NCBI GenBank assembly: GCA_012514775.1
Contig: JAAYZQ010000602.1
Span: 1-7,405, forward strand
Source of the DNA: Anaerolineaceae bacterium
Lineage (GTDB): Bacteria; Chloroflexota; Anaerolineae; JAAYZQ01
Direction of reading: 5' to 3'
DNA: 7,405 nucleotides
The translations under genes were made by a program, and so were the position numbers. The notes below the pieces were generated by a model that worked only from the letters and a program-made list of their open reading frames with translations, was not told the origin of the DNA and did not search any database. Each line of letters opens with the position of its first letter. Position 1 is the stretch's first letter. Positions 1 to 6,572 of the stretch are shown here, one piece after another.

Positions 1-222
1 ACGGACCTGCAGGAGCGGCTGGATGTCCGGGCCGAGGCGATTGCCCTGGAAAGCATCGAGCCTTCGACCTTTCCCTGCCCCTCTCCGAGCGACTGCCAGG
101 AGCGCCTGCCGGGCTATGTCATCCGCCTGAAGGCGGACGACGTGGTGTACGAGTACCAGGGCAAGGTGTCAGAGCGATTATCCGTCATCTGGCATGAAGT
201 GACAGAGGCATCGGTCAGGTGA
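1..222 (+). CDS. 3' end of an unrecognised protein gene (partial)
   Basis: An open frame runs in from the left edge (codons start at base 1) and gives 73 residues before TGA at 220-222. It is too short for the ORF track's start rule because its start lies outside the window. Visible features are a Cys-containing stretch (FPCPSPSDCQERLPGY) followed by a beta-rich segment (YVIRLKADDVVYEYQGK). That pattern of 'PGY-x-I-x-L-x-A-x...-Y-E-Y' is seen in small uncharacterised bacterial proteins with a secreted or lipoprotein-like beta domain, but this is recollection and not a proven match. No transmembrane segment is visible in this part. Codon use and GC content match the genes downstream. The 87-nt gap to the next gene leaves it open whether it shares a transcript with them. 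Function unknown. Confidence 0.6.
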   Translation, partial: TDLQERLDVRAEAIALESIEPSTFPCPSPSDCQERLPGYVIRLKADDVVYEYQGKVSERLSVIWHEVTEASVR

Positions 223-298
223 TCGGCAGGTCCGCGTCACACTGACCACCGGCGCCTTGGTTTGTTTCGGCGGTTCTGAAGAATGGCACGCACGCTAT

Positions 299-304
299 AG
301 GAGG
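299..304 (+). promoter_or_regulatory. Shine-Dalgarno site of the PRC-barrel gene
   Basis: A full AGGAGG lies 5 nt upstream of the ATG at 310. This fixes the start of the 267-residue frame. It also argues against the overlapping frames that begin at 257 or 405. Confidence 0.8.
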
Positions 305-309
305 CGAGC

Positions 310-1113
310 ATGTTGCGCAGGCTACAAAAGATCGTTGGGTTCAAGGCCGAGGGCACTGATGGAGAGGTGGGCGAGGCGAGGGACCTCTACTTTGATGACC
401 AGGAGTGGGTGGTGCGTTACTTTGTGGTGGAGACGGGACCCTGGCTCGCCCGCAAATGGGTGCTGATCGCGCCCGCCTGCATGGGAGCGCCGGACTGGGA
501 AGCAGAGCGGCTGTCCGTGGGCCTTACGAAACAGCAGGTGGCAGACAGCCCCGACATCGATCTGCACAAGCCGGTATCGCGACAGCAGTTGCAGTCTCTC
601 CATGGTCACTACGGCTGGGCGGCCTATTGGGGAGACGGGGAGATGGGTTACTGGCCTCCGGCTCGCTTGGCGTCTCCGGCGGAGCAGAAAGAGGAACCCA
701 AAGGCGACCCGCATTTGCGCAGCGTCAACGAGGTGACGGGATACCATATCCAGGCCACAGATGGGGATATCGGGCACGTGGTGGACTTGTTCGCCGACGA
801 CGGAACCTGGCGGATCGAGTACATGGTCGTGGACACGCGCAATTGGCTGCCTGGCAAACAGGTGATCGTCTCCCCGGATTGGATCAGTAAGGTGAGCTGG
901 GCCGAGCGCAAGGTGCATGTCAATGTGACCCGCGCCAAGGTAAAGGACAGCCCCGAGTTTGATCCCTTGCCTGGCACTTGCTCGCGCGACTATGAGGTCG
1001 GCCTGTACGGCCATTACGGGTTCGCCTGCCCTCCGCGCTGGACAGAACCCATCAAGCCGTCCGCAGCTTGCGACCTTGCTCAGCAGGCCAGCGGGTCGCC
1101 GGAACCTGGCTGA
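310..1113 (+). CDS. Tandem PRC-barrel domain protein
   Basis: This 267-residue protein has no signal peptide or membrane segment and is probably cytoplasmic. It has two homologous halves. Unit 1 covers about residues 5-85 and unit 2 about 136-217. Each contains a G-x(4-5)-TDGE/D-V/I-G turn, then W-V/I-x-R/E-Y-x-VV-E/D-T-x-x-WL, then K-x-V-I/L-x-A/S-P, as in the PRC-barrel (photosynthetic reaction centre H subunit/RimM-like) fold. Each unit ends with a 'DSPxxD' segment, and 10-20 residues later a GHYG motif occurs (residues 99-102 and 234-237). A linker rich in Glu, Lys and Pro (about 123-135) joins the halves. PRC-barrels are protein- or RNA-binding beta-barrels in RimM, reaction-centre H subunits and stress-associated proteins; no specific partner can be named here. 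The start is set by AGGAGG at 299-304. The gene lies 113 nt upstream of the GH13 gene, in the same direction. The family call is confident; the role is unknown. Confidence 0.88.
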   Translation: MLRRLQKIVGFKAEGTDGEVGEARDLYFDDQEWVVRYFVVETGPWLARKWVLIAPACMGAPDWEAERLSVGLTKQQVADSPDIDLHKPVSRQQLQSLHGHYGWAAYWGDGEMGYWPPARLASPAEQKEEPKGDPHLRSVNEVTGYHIQATDGDIGHVVDLFADDGTWRIEYMVVDTRNWLPGKQVIVSPDWISKVSWAERKVHVNVTRAKVKDSPEFDPLPGTCSRDYEVGLYGHYGFACPPRWTEPIKPSAACDLAQQASGSPEPG

Positions 1114-1226
1114 GGCAGAGCCGCTGAACCCTAACACACATGAAGCGAATGGTTGGGCAACCTGGTCTTCGTGCTCATCTCGGCACAGGGTCCAGGAGAC
1201 GATATGCTGGCTGCCAGGAGTGAACC
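1114..1226 (+). other. Gap between PRC-barrel and GH13 genes, with very short ORFs
   Basis: No convincing terminator or promoter is seen in this 113-nt stretch. A small hairpin-capable GGTTGGGCAACC lies at 1151-1162, but no T-run follows it. Two very short frames exist. One is ATG 1140 to TGA 1221-1223 (27 codons), ending 3 nt before the GTG of the next gene but without a Shine-Dalgarno site. The other is ATG 1204 to TAG 1246-1248 (14 codons), with AGGAG at 1194-1198 placed 5 nt upstream; it overlaps the GH13 start. Either could be chance or a coupling/leader frame. The absence of a terminator leaves read-through from the PRC-barrel gene possible. Confidence 0.3.
1216..1220 (+). promoter_or_regulatory. 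Shine-Dalgarno site deciding the GTG start of the GH13 gene
   Basis: AGGAG lies 6 nt upstream of GTG at 1227, and an in-frame TGA at 1221-1223 lies just before that GTG. GTG 1227 is therefore the most upstream possible start. The next in-frame ATG, at 1254, lacks such a site. Confidence 0.7.
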
Positions 1227-3020
1227 GTGGGCGATGAGACCAAGATAGAGGGCATGGGAGCGATCCTCCACGCGGGGGGAGTCGCGTTCCGTGTGTGGGC
1301 GCCCCATGCCCAGCGCGTATCCGTCATCGGGTCGTTCAACGACTGGGATGGCGGCAAGCATCCCATGCAGGACGAGGGAAATGGCACTTGGTATGCCAAC
1401 GTGGCCGAGGCCCATATCGGCGATCAGTACCGCTACCTGCTGACCACCGAACATGGCGAGTTCAGTCGCATTGACCCATACGCGCGTGAGGTGACCAACT
1501 CGGTCGGCAACGCGGTCGTCCATGACCCGGGCTGCGCTCAGGCGGAGAACGGCTTTCATCTCGCTGCGTGGAACGAACTGGTCATCTATGAACTGCACGT
1601 CGGCACGTTCAACGACGAGGATGCCGGCGACAGCTTGCCTGGCCAGCTCGGGGCGGCGTCGGCTCGTCTGGAACACCTGAAAAAGCTCGGCATCAATGCG
1701 ATCCAGATCATGCCGGTGGCCGAGTTCGCGGGCGATCGGTCCTGGGGCTACAACCCCGCCCAGATCTTTGCGGTGGATAGCTCCTACGGCGGCCCGGCGG
1801 CCTTCAGGCAGTTCGTCAAGCGCGCCCACCAGCAGGGCATCGCGGTGATCCTTGATCTCGTGTACAACCACTTGGGCCCGAGCGACCTCGACCTTTGGCA
1901 GTTTGACGGCTGGTCAGAGAACGGTCGCGGCGGGATCTATTTCTACAACGACGACCGGGCGAACACATCATGGGGGGACACGCGGCCTGATTACGGCCGC
2001 GGCGAGGTCCGCCAATATATCCGCGACAATGTGTTCATGTGGCTCGAGGAATGCCATGTCGACGGCCTGCGCATCGACGGCACCGCCTACATCCGCTCCG
2101 TTCACGGTCAAGAAGACGACCATGACCTGCCCGAGGGCTGGAGCCTGCTGCAATGGCTCAACGTCCAGGTGGCGGAGCGATTCCCTGGCCGGATCACCAT
2201 CGCCGAGGACCTGCGGAACAACCCGTGGCTCACCAAGGATGTGGGGGCCGGCGGGGCCGGGTTCGGCGCGCAGTGGGATGCCAACTTTGTCCACCCCATC
2301 CGCCAGGCGGTGATCACCCCCGACGATGCTCAACGCTCCTTGAGCGCCGTCCGCGACGCGATATGCTATCGCTACAACGACGATGCCTTCGAGCGGGTCA
2401 TCTATAGCGAATCCCACGACGAGGTGGCGAGTGGAAAGGCGCGCGTGCCCCAGGAGGTGAACCCCGCTGATCCCAAAGGTTGGTACGCCCAGAAGCGCTC
2501 GACGCTGGCTGCGGCCATGGTGTTCACCGCTCCCGGCATCCCCATGCTCTTCCAGGGCCAGGAATTCCTGGAAGGGGGCTGGTTCCGCGACACGGTCCCC
2601 CTGGACTGGGACCAGCGCGACGAGTTCCACGGCATCGTGCGGCTGTACCGCGACCTCATCCGGCTGCGGCTCAACCGCGACGGCCTCACGCGCGGCCTGT
2701 GCGGGCAGTTCACCCAGGTCCATCACTTGCACGATGAGCGCAAGGTCCTAGCCTTCCACCGTTGGGACCGGGGCGGGCCAGGGGATGATGTCGTGATCGT
2801 TGCCAACCTGCATCACGAGCCTCAGGATGGTTACGTGATCGGCTTCCCGGCTGGAGGGACCTGGAGACTGCGCTTCAACAGCGATTGGCAGGGCTACAGC
2901 GACGCCTTTGCCGGCCATCCGAGTGCAGACGTGGTCAGCGAACCGGGCCCCTACGATGGCTTCCCCTTCCACGCCGCGCTCTCCATCGGTCCCTACAGCG
3001 TGCTGATCTTTTCGCAATGA
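1227..3020 (+). CDS. GH13 alpha-amylase-family enzyme with CBM48, 1,4-alpha-glucan branching-enzyme-like
   Basis: This 597-residue protein is predicted to be cytoplasmic, with no signal peptide. Domains in order: an N-terminal CBM48/E-set glycan-binding domain at about 12-100 (FRVWAPHA, GSFNDWDG); a GH13 TIM barrel at about 115-490; and a C-terminal all-beta domain at about 500-597 (VLAFHRW, RFNSDWQGY, IGPYSVLIFS). The conserved GH13 regions are all present. Region I is DLVYNH (D210, N214, H215). Region II is DGLRID with the presumed nucleophile D284 and R282. Region III is AEDL with the acid/base E327. Region IV is SESHDEV with H397 and the transition-state stabiliser D398. The SHDEV motif, the segment PMLFQGQEFLEGGWF and the C-terminal domain favour a branching enzyme, which makes alpha-1,6 branches in glycogen-like glucans. 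Malto-oligosyltrehalose trehalohydrolase or another GH13 hydrolase is the main alternative. No glycogen synthase or trehalose gene lies in the window. The start is GTG. The stop TGA (3018-3020) overlaps an ATG at 3017. Confidence 0.85.
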   Translation: MGDETKIEGMGAILHAGGVAFRVWAPHAQRVSVIGSFNDWDGGKHPMQDEGNGTWYANVAEAHIGDQYRYLLTTEHGEFSRIDPYAREVTNSVGNAVVHDPGCAQAENGFHLAAWNELVIYELHVGTFNDEDAGDSLPGQLGAASARLEHLKKLGINAIQIMPVAEFAGDRSWGYNPAQIFAVDSSYGGPAAFRQFVKRAHQQGIAVILDLVYNHLGPSDLDLWQFDGWSENGRGGIYFYNDDRANTSWGDTRPDYGRGEVRQYIRDNVFMWLEECHVDGLRIDGTAYIRSVHGQEDDHDLPEGWSLLQWLNVQVAERFPGRITIAEDLRNNPWLTKDVGAGGAGFGAQWDANFVHPIRQAVITPDDAQRSLSAVRDAICYRYNDDAFERVIYSESHDEVASGKARVPQEVNPADPKGWYAQKRSTLAAAMVFTAPGIPMLFQGQEFLEGGWFRDTVPLDWDQRDEFHGIVRLYRDLIRLRLNRDGLTRGLCGQFTQVHHLHDERKVLAFHRWDRGGPGDDVVIVANLHHEPQDGYVIGFPAGGTWRLRFNSDWQGYSDAFAGHPSADVVSEPGPYDGFPFHAALSIGPYSVLIFSQ

Positions 3021-3037
3021 TCGACGGAGCGGAGAAC

Positions 3038-4312
3038 ATGACACTCGATCCACCCTCACCATCGGTGCAATGGACGTTTCGCCGCGTCATGGGGGCGACT
3101 CTGATCCTGGTTCTGGTCGTCCTTGGCTTCTGGCTGCTCTATCGTTTTCACCAGGCCGTGTTCATCCTGTTTGTCGCCATCCTGATGGGCACGGTGATCA
3201 GGCCGGTTGTAACCTGGCTGCATCGTCGAGGGATGCCCCGGACCGCGGGGGTCCTGCTGGTGTACCTCCTGCTGCTCGCCCTGCTCACCAGCTTTGTGCT
3301 GCTGCTCTTCCCGCTGATCATCGAGCAAAGCGCCACCATCGCTGCCGCCGTGCCGGGGTACTATACCAGCCTGCGCGACTGGATGGCCCAGTTCCCCAAT
3401 CTACTGATGATGCGCTTGAGCGAATTCCTCCCCGCGACGCTGCCGAGCCTGGAGCCGCTGCTGCAAACGGGGCAGGAAGTTAAGGATTCTGTGGGGCAGG
3501 CGCTGGATTACGCATCCGTGGCGGCCGAGGTGGTCTTGGTAGGGCTGGTGATCCTGGCGCTGGCGTTCTACTGGACGATCGATGGATCGCGCACCATCAG
3601 GTCACTCCTATCGCTGGTTCCACCGGACCAGCGCGAGAGCATTGGCGACCTGATTTCGGCCATGGAAACCAAGGTCGGTTCCTACCTTGCCGGACAAGGT
3701 ATTCTGTGCCTGGCCATCGGCGTCCTGGCGCTGGTCGCGTATCTCCTCATCGGTCTGCCCAATGCCCTGGTGCTGGCGCTGGTGGCGGGCGTGCTGGAAG
3801 CCGTGCCCATGGTGGGACCGCTGCTGGGCGCCATACCGGCGGCGGTCATCGCCCTCTCCGTGGCGCCTTCCAAGTTGATCTGGGTCATCGTCGCCACACT
3901 GGTCATTCAGCAGATGGAAAACATTGTGCTGGTGCCGCGGGTCATGCGCAAGGCGGTGGGGGTCAATCCGTTCGTCTCCCTGCTGGCCTTTTTCGCCTTT
4001 AGCTCGCTCCTCGGCATGGCCGGCGCGCTCATGGCCATTCCTACGGTGGCCATCCTTCAGCTTTTGCTCGATCACTTTGTCTTTCATCCAGGGGTGACGG
4101 AGGCGGAAGAGTCGGTGGGTCGCGACTATGCCAGCCGGCTGCGCTATGAGGCGCAAGGCCTGGCTCAGGACCTGCGCAAGCAGGCGCGGCTCAACAAGGG
4201 GGGCTCGGACCTCAAGGTCAGGCAGATCGATCAGGTCATGGATGAGATCGAGGCCATCACCACCGACCTGGATGCTCTGCTGTCACAGCCCCGTGGGTTG
4301 GGTGCACCATGA
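3038..4312 (+). CDS. AI-2E family (PerM/YdiK-like) transporter, first copy
   Basis: This 424-residue polytopic inner-membrane protein has the usual length and layout of PF01594. Hydrophobic segments lie at about 17-35, 38-56, 70-94, 161-180, 218-240, 242-290 (probably two) and 311-346. A soluble, amphipathic stretch lies at about 97-157 between the third and fourth. Family hallmarks are YWTIDGSR then PPDQRE (177-200), EAVPMVGPLLGAIPA (254-268), and QQMENIVLVPRVM then VGVNPFVSLLAFFAF (291-321). The charged C-terminal tail (about 353-420) looks helical and cytoplasmic. Members are proposed exporters of small molecules or ions; the AI-2 substrate comes from one E. coli protein and should not be assumed here. 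I chose ATG 3038 over ATG 3017 because GGAG at 3026-3029 lies 8 nt upstream, whereas 3017 has no such site. However, 3017 overlaps the previous stop and could be used by coupling, adding seven residues. The stop overlaps the next start. Confidence 0.9.
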   Translation: MTLDPPSPSVQWTFRRVMGATLILVLVVLGFWLLYRFHQAVFILFVAILMGTVIRPVVTWLHRRGMPRTAGVLLVYLLLLALLTSFVLLLFPLIIEQSATIAAAVPGYYTSLRDWMAQFPNLLMMRLSEFLPATLPSLEPLLQTGQEVKDSVGQALDYASVAAEVVLVGLVILALAFYWTIDGSRTIRSLLSLVPPDQRESIGDLISAMETKVGSYLAGQGILCLAIGVLALVAYLLIGLPNALVLALVAGVLEAVPMVGPLLGAIPAAVIALSVAPSKLIWVIVATLVIQQMENIVLVPRVMRKAVGVNPFVSLLAFFAFSSLLGMAGALMAIPTVAILQLLLDHFVFHPGVTEAEESVGRDYASRLRYEAQGLAQDLRKQARLNKGGSDLKVRQIDQVMDEIEAITTDLDALLSQPRGLGAP

Positions 4313-5571
4313 CCAAGACGAAGCAACTGGCGACGTTCGGCGCGGCGGTCATGACCACCTTGCTGGCGCTGGTGGTGCTGTGGCAGTTTCGCATGGTCGT
4401 CGTGCATGTGGTGATCTCGCTGGCGCTGGCGGCAGCGCTGCGCCCCCTGGTGAGCCGCCTGGTCGGGCGAGGACTGGTGGTGCGCGCGGCCTGGATTCTG
4501 CTCTACCTGGCGGCCCTGGGCGGCTTCGGCTTCTTGCTCTTCCAAACCGGTGAGACCGCGGTCAGCGAGATTCGCCTGTTGGCCCAGACGGTGTCGGCGC
4601 AGGACGAGTGGAGGCTGCCGGTATGGCTGGAGGGCAGCGCGTTCCAACACGTGCTGGTGGCGCGGCTGCCGCCGCCAAGCAAGCTTTTTGAAGCAGCTAC
4701 CGGCGACCAGGGCCAGCTAGTGCTGCCAGCCATACTCGGTTTCACGCAGGGCATTGGCGGCGTCCTGAGCGGCGCGCTTGTCATTCTGTTGTTGAGCATT
4801 TATTGGAGCATCAATCAGGGGCACTTTGAACGTCTCTGGCTCTCGCTGCTGCCATCCGACCAGCGTCAGCGGGCGCGTGGCATCTGGCGCACCATCGAGC
4901 AAGACCTCGGCGGTTACATCCGCAGCGAGCTGGTCCAGAGCCTGCTTGCGGCGGTGCTGCTGGGCCTGGGCTGCTGGCTGCTCGGATCCCCGTACCCCAT
5001 GCTGCTGGCGGTGATCGGGGCGCTGGCCTGGTTGATACCCGTGGTGGGCGCGCCCCTGGCTGTGCTGCTGCCTCTGCTCCTGGGGCTGCTGACCAGCGTG
5101 CAACTGGGCCTGGTCACGGCGCTCTATGCCCTCGTCGTGCTGATCGCCCTGCAGGCGTGGGTCGAGCCACGCTTCTTCAGGCGCCCGTGGGACAATCCGC
5201 TTCTGACCCTGGTCATTCTCCTGGCCATGGCCGACTCCTTCGGCCTGTTGGGCATGCTTGCAGCGCCGCCCCTGTCCGCCGTGTGCCAAATCCTGTGGAG
5301 CCGCCTGTTCGGCCGCCGCCCGACTGCAGGGGCCGCCACGCAGGTCTCCGACCTCCAAGAGCGGCAAGAACGCGTCTGGGCCGTCATCAGGGCCATGGAT
5401 GAACCGCCACCGCCCCTGGTGACCAGTAGCATGGAGCGCCTTGCCCAACTGATTGTGAAAGCCGAACCCGTTCTGCAAGCGGCAGCGCCGGCTGAACCGG
5501 CCGGACCAGCGGTCCGCCTTGCGCCCCAGCCTGGGCAGAGAGAGCACGATGGCCGCACCCCACAGGGCTAG
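4309..5571 (+). CDS. AI-2E family transporter, divergent second copy
   Basis: This 420-residue membrane protein starts at ATG 4309, which shares ATGA with the stop of the first AI-2E gene, so translation is probably coupled; no strong Shine-Dalgarno site is present. It has the same plan as its neighbour. N-terminal hydrophobic segments lie at about 10-25, 30-46 and 58-79, with a soluble part at about 82-135. The middle holds IYWSINQ then LPSDQRQRARG (164-191), and after that come hydrophobic segments at about 208-225, 230-262, 264-284 and 297-331. Family-like motifs are WLIPVVGAPLAVLLP (241-255) and VEPRFFRRPWDNPLLT (285-300), the counterpart of the usual N-x-x-x-x-P-x-x-x...NP segment. It diverges in that region: the usual 'VNPFVSLLAFFAF' becomes 'WDNPLLTLVILLAMAD'. 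A long, Pro/Ala-rich tail (about 335-420, with PPPP at 366-369) replaces the charged tail of the first copy. It may form a heteromer with the first copy, which is inference from adjacency. Substrate unknown. Confidence 0.82.
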   Translation: MTKTKQLATFGAAVMTTLLALVVLWQFRMVVVHVVISLALAAALRPLVSRLVGRGLVVRAAWILLYLAALGGFGFLLFQTGETAVSEIRLLAQTVSAQDEWRLPVWLEGSAFQHVLVARLPPPSKLFEAATGDQGQLVLPAILGFTQGIGGVLSGALVILLLSIYWSINQGHFERLWLSLLPSDQRQRARGIWRTIEQDLGGYIRSELVQSLLAAVLLGLGCWLLGSPYPMLLAVIGALAWLIPVVGAPLAVLLPLLLGLLTSVQLGLVTALYALVVLIALQAWVEPRFFRRPWDNPLLTLVILLAMADSFGLLGMLAAPPLSAVCQILWSRLFGRRPTAGAATQVSDLQERQERVWAVIRAMDEPPPPLVTSSMERLAQLIVKAEPVLQAAAPAEPAGPAVRLAPQPGQREHDGRTPQG

Positions 5572-6469
5572 CGACGAGATCACGCAGCGTTGGCAGCAGG
5601 GCATCCGCCGCGTGCGCCGGTTTGATGAGCGGACGCACGGCTGGCTGGGGATGTTGGCGAGCGCCGCCGGACGGACCCTGCGGTCCGACTCGACGATCAC
5701 CGCCGCGGCGATCGCCTACTTTGCCCTCTTTTCCCTGTTTCCCCTCATCCTCTTGAGCATCGCCATCGCCAGCTTTACCCTGGGCCCGTTGATGGACCAG
5801 CAACTCGTCGTGGAAAAGATCGAATTCATAGCGCCAGCGCTGGGCCAGTTGCTGGGCCCGAATATCGACGAGATCATCCGGGCGCGCGGGCCCGTGACCG
5901 TGGTTGCTCTGGTCGGCCTGGTCTGGTCTGCCTCCAGCCTCTTTTACATGCTCACCGGCTCCCTGAATCAGATTTGGGCCATCACCCGAAGGCGCCCGGT
6001 CTGGAAGAGGCGTGGCCTGGCAATACTCTTTGTCCTGGTCTTTGTGGGCCCGAGCCTCTTTCTGGCCTCGTTTGCCAGCGGCGCGATGGCCAACCTCCTC
6101 ACCTGGCTGCCCGCTGAAGCCACTCTGGTCGCGGATGGCGTCAGCCTGGCGCTGGCGATCCTGCTCGACATCGCCTTGTTTCTGGTGCTCTACTTGACGC
6201 TCCCGCACGCCGCCGCTGGCTGGCGCGAGATCCTCCCCGGCGCGATCGGGGCCGGCCTGCTCTGGGAACTGGCCAAGAAAACCTTCCTGTTCTTTGTCTC
6301 CACGTACCTCTCTGTCTCGAACCTGGTCTACGGATCCGTGACCGGCATCATCGCTATCCTGACCTGGATCTACCTGAGCGGCCTGATCTTTCTCTTTGGC
6401 GCATACTTGAGCGTCTCTAGCTGGCAGCAGAAACAGCGGCGCCAGGAAGCGGCAGGCCAGACGAGTTGA
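5549..6469 (+). CDS. YihY/BrkB-family integral membrane protein
   Basis: This 306-residue protein has about six membrane segments (roughly 50-78, 115-137, 156-180, 195-220, 226-250, 258-290) and short polar ends. Family motifs are ITAAAIAYFALFSLFPLILL (50-69), WSASSLFYMLTGSLNQIW (126-143), LPGAIGAGLLWELAK (229-243), and YGSVTGIIAILTWIYLSG then LFGAYL (261-287). Length and motifs match PF03631, once annotated as ribonuclease BN or serum-resistance factor BrkB; both names are now considered misleading. The biochemical role is not established, though an envelope or transport function is usually proposed. The start at ATG 5549 lies inside the preceding gene (23-nt overlap), with a weak purine-rich GAGAGAG just upstream. 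An in-frame TTG at 5519 would add ten residues. The overlap suggests coupled expression with the AI-2E genes. Confidence 0.9.
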   Translation: MAAPHRASDEITQRWQQGIRRVRRFDERTHGWLGMLASAAGRTLRSDSTITAAAIAYFALFSLFPLILLSIAIASFTLGPLMDQQLVVEKIEFIAPALGQLLGPNIDEIIRARGPVTVVALVGLVWSASSLFYMLTGSLNQIWAITRRRPVWKRRGLAILFVLVFVGPSLFLASFASGAMANLLTWLPAEATLVADGVSLALAILLDIALFLVLYLTLPHAAAGWREILPGAIGAGLLWELAKKTFLFFVSTYLSVSNLVYGSVTGIIAILTWIYLSGLIFLFGAYLSVSSWQQKQRRQEAAGQTS

Positions 6470-6476
6470 AGGAGCG

Positions 6477-6572
6477 ATGTCCGTGGAAGAGAAGCGGCCG
6501 ATCGTGGTTCAGGACCGCGGCGCTGACCACCATGGGCGTGGCGCTCGTTGCCTGAACGCAGCCCACGCCTGA
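6477..6572 (+). CDS. Short ORF at the end of the operon, possibly the remnant of a truncated gene
   Basis: ATG 6477 follows the YihY stop by 7 nt and has AAGGAG at 6469-6474. The spacing of only 2 nt is shorter than usual. The frame gives 31 residues (begins MSVEEKRPIVVQDRGAD, ends LNAAHA). The charged first half looks like a genuine cytoplasmic N-terminus. After residue 17 the frame turns into Gly/Arg/His-rich sequence. In the neighbouring frame, ATG 6531 reads MGVALVA then stops at 6552-6554, hinting at a lost membrane segment. The reverse-strand integrase remnant runs into the same bases. I read it as either a very small protein or the beginning of a gene interrupted at this junction. No homologue is recognised. 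Confidence 0.3.
   Translation: MSVEEKRPIVVQDRGADHHGRGARCLNAAHA
6504..6530 (+). repeat. Imperfect inverted repeat within the short ORF
   Basis: GTGGTTCAG (6504-6512) and CTGACCAC (6523-6530) can pair over 8 bp with one bulged T, around a 10-base GC-rich loop. No T-run follows on either strand, so it is not a clear intrinsic terminator. It lies at the operon end, next to the junction with the integrase remnant. Confidence 0.35.

Noticed and set aside
285..300. Sigma-54-like TGGCACG just upstream of the PRC-barrel gene
   Set aside because: The -24 half resembles the consensus, but at the -12 spacing the sequence is CTATA instead of TTGCA, and a start there would leave almost no leader before the ribosome site.
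322..1137. 271-codon open frame on the reverse strand fully opposite the PRC-barrel gene
   Set aside because: The forward frame has a strong ribosome site and recognisable repeated domains. The reverse product is Arg/His/Pro-rich without family motifs, as expected for a frame opposite a GC-rich gene.
4717..5700. 327-codon reverse-strand frame opposite the second AI-2E gene
   Set aside because: Composition is dominated by Gln, Arg, Gly and His with no domain. It is antisense to a clear membrane protein and crosses into the next gene.
5387..6208. 273-codon reverse-strand frame opposite yihY
   Set aside because: The low-complexity, Gln/Asp/Arg-rich product mirrors the hydrophobic codons of the forward gene, so it is an antisense shadow.
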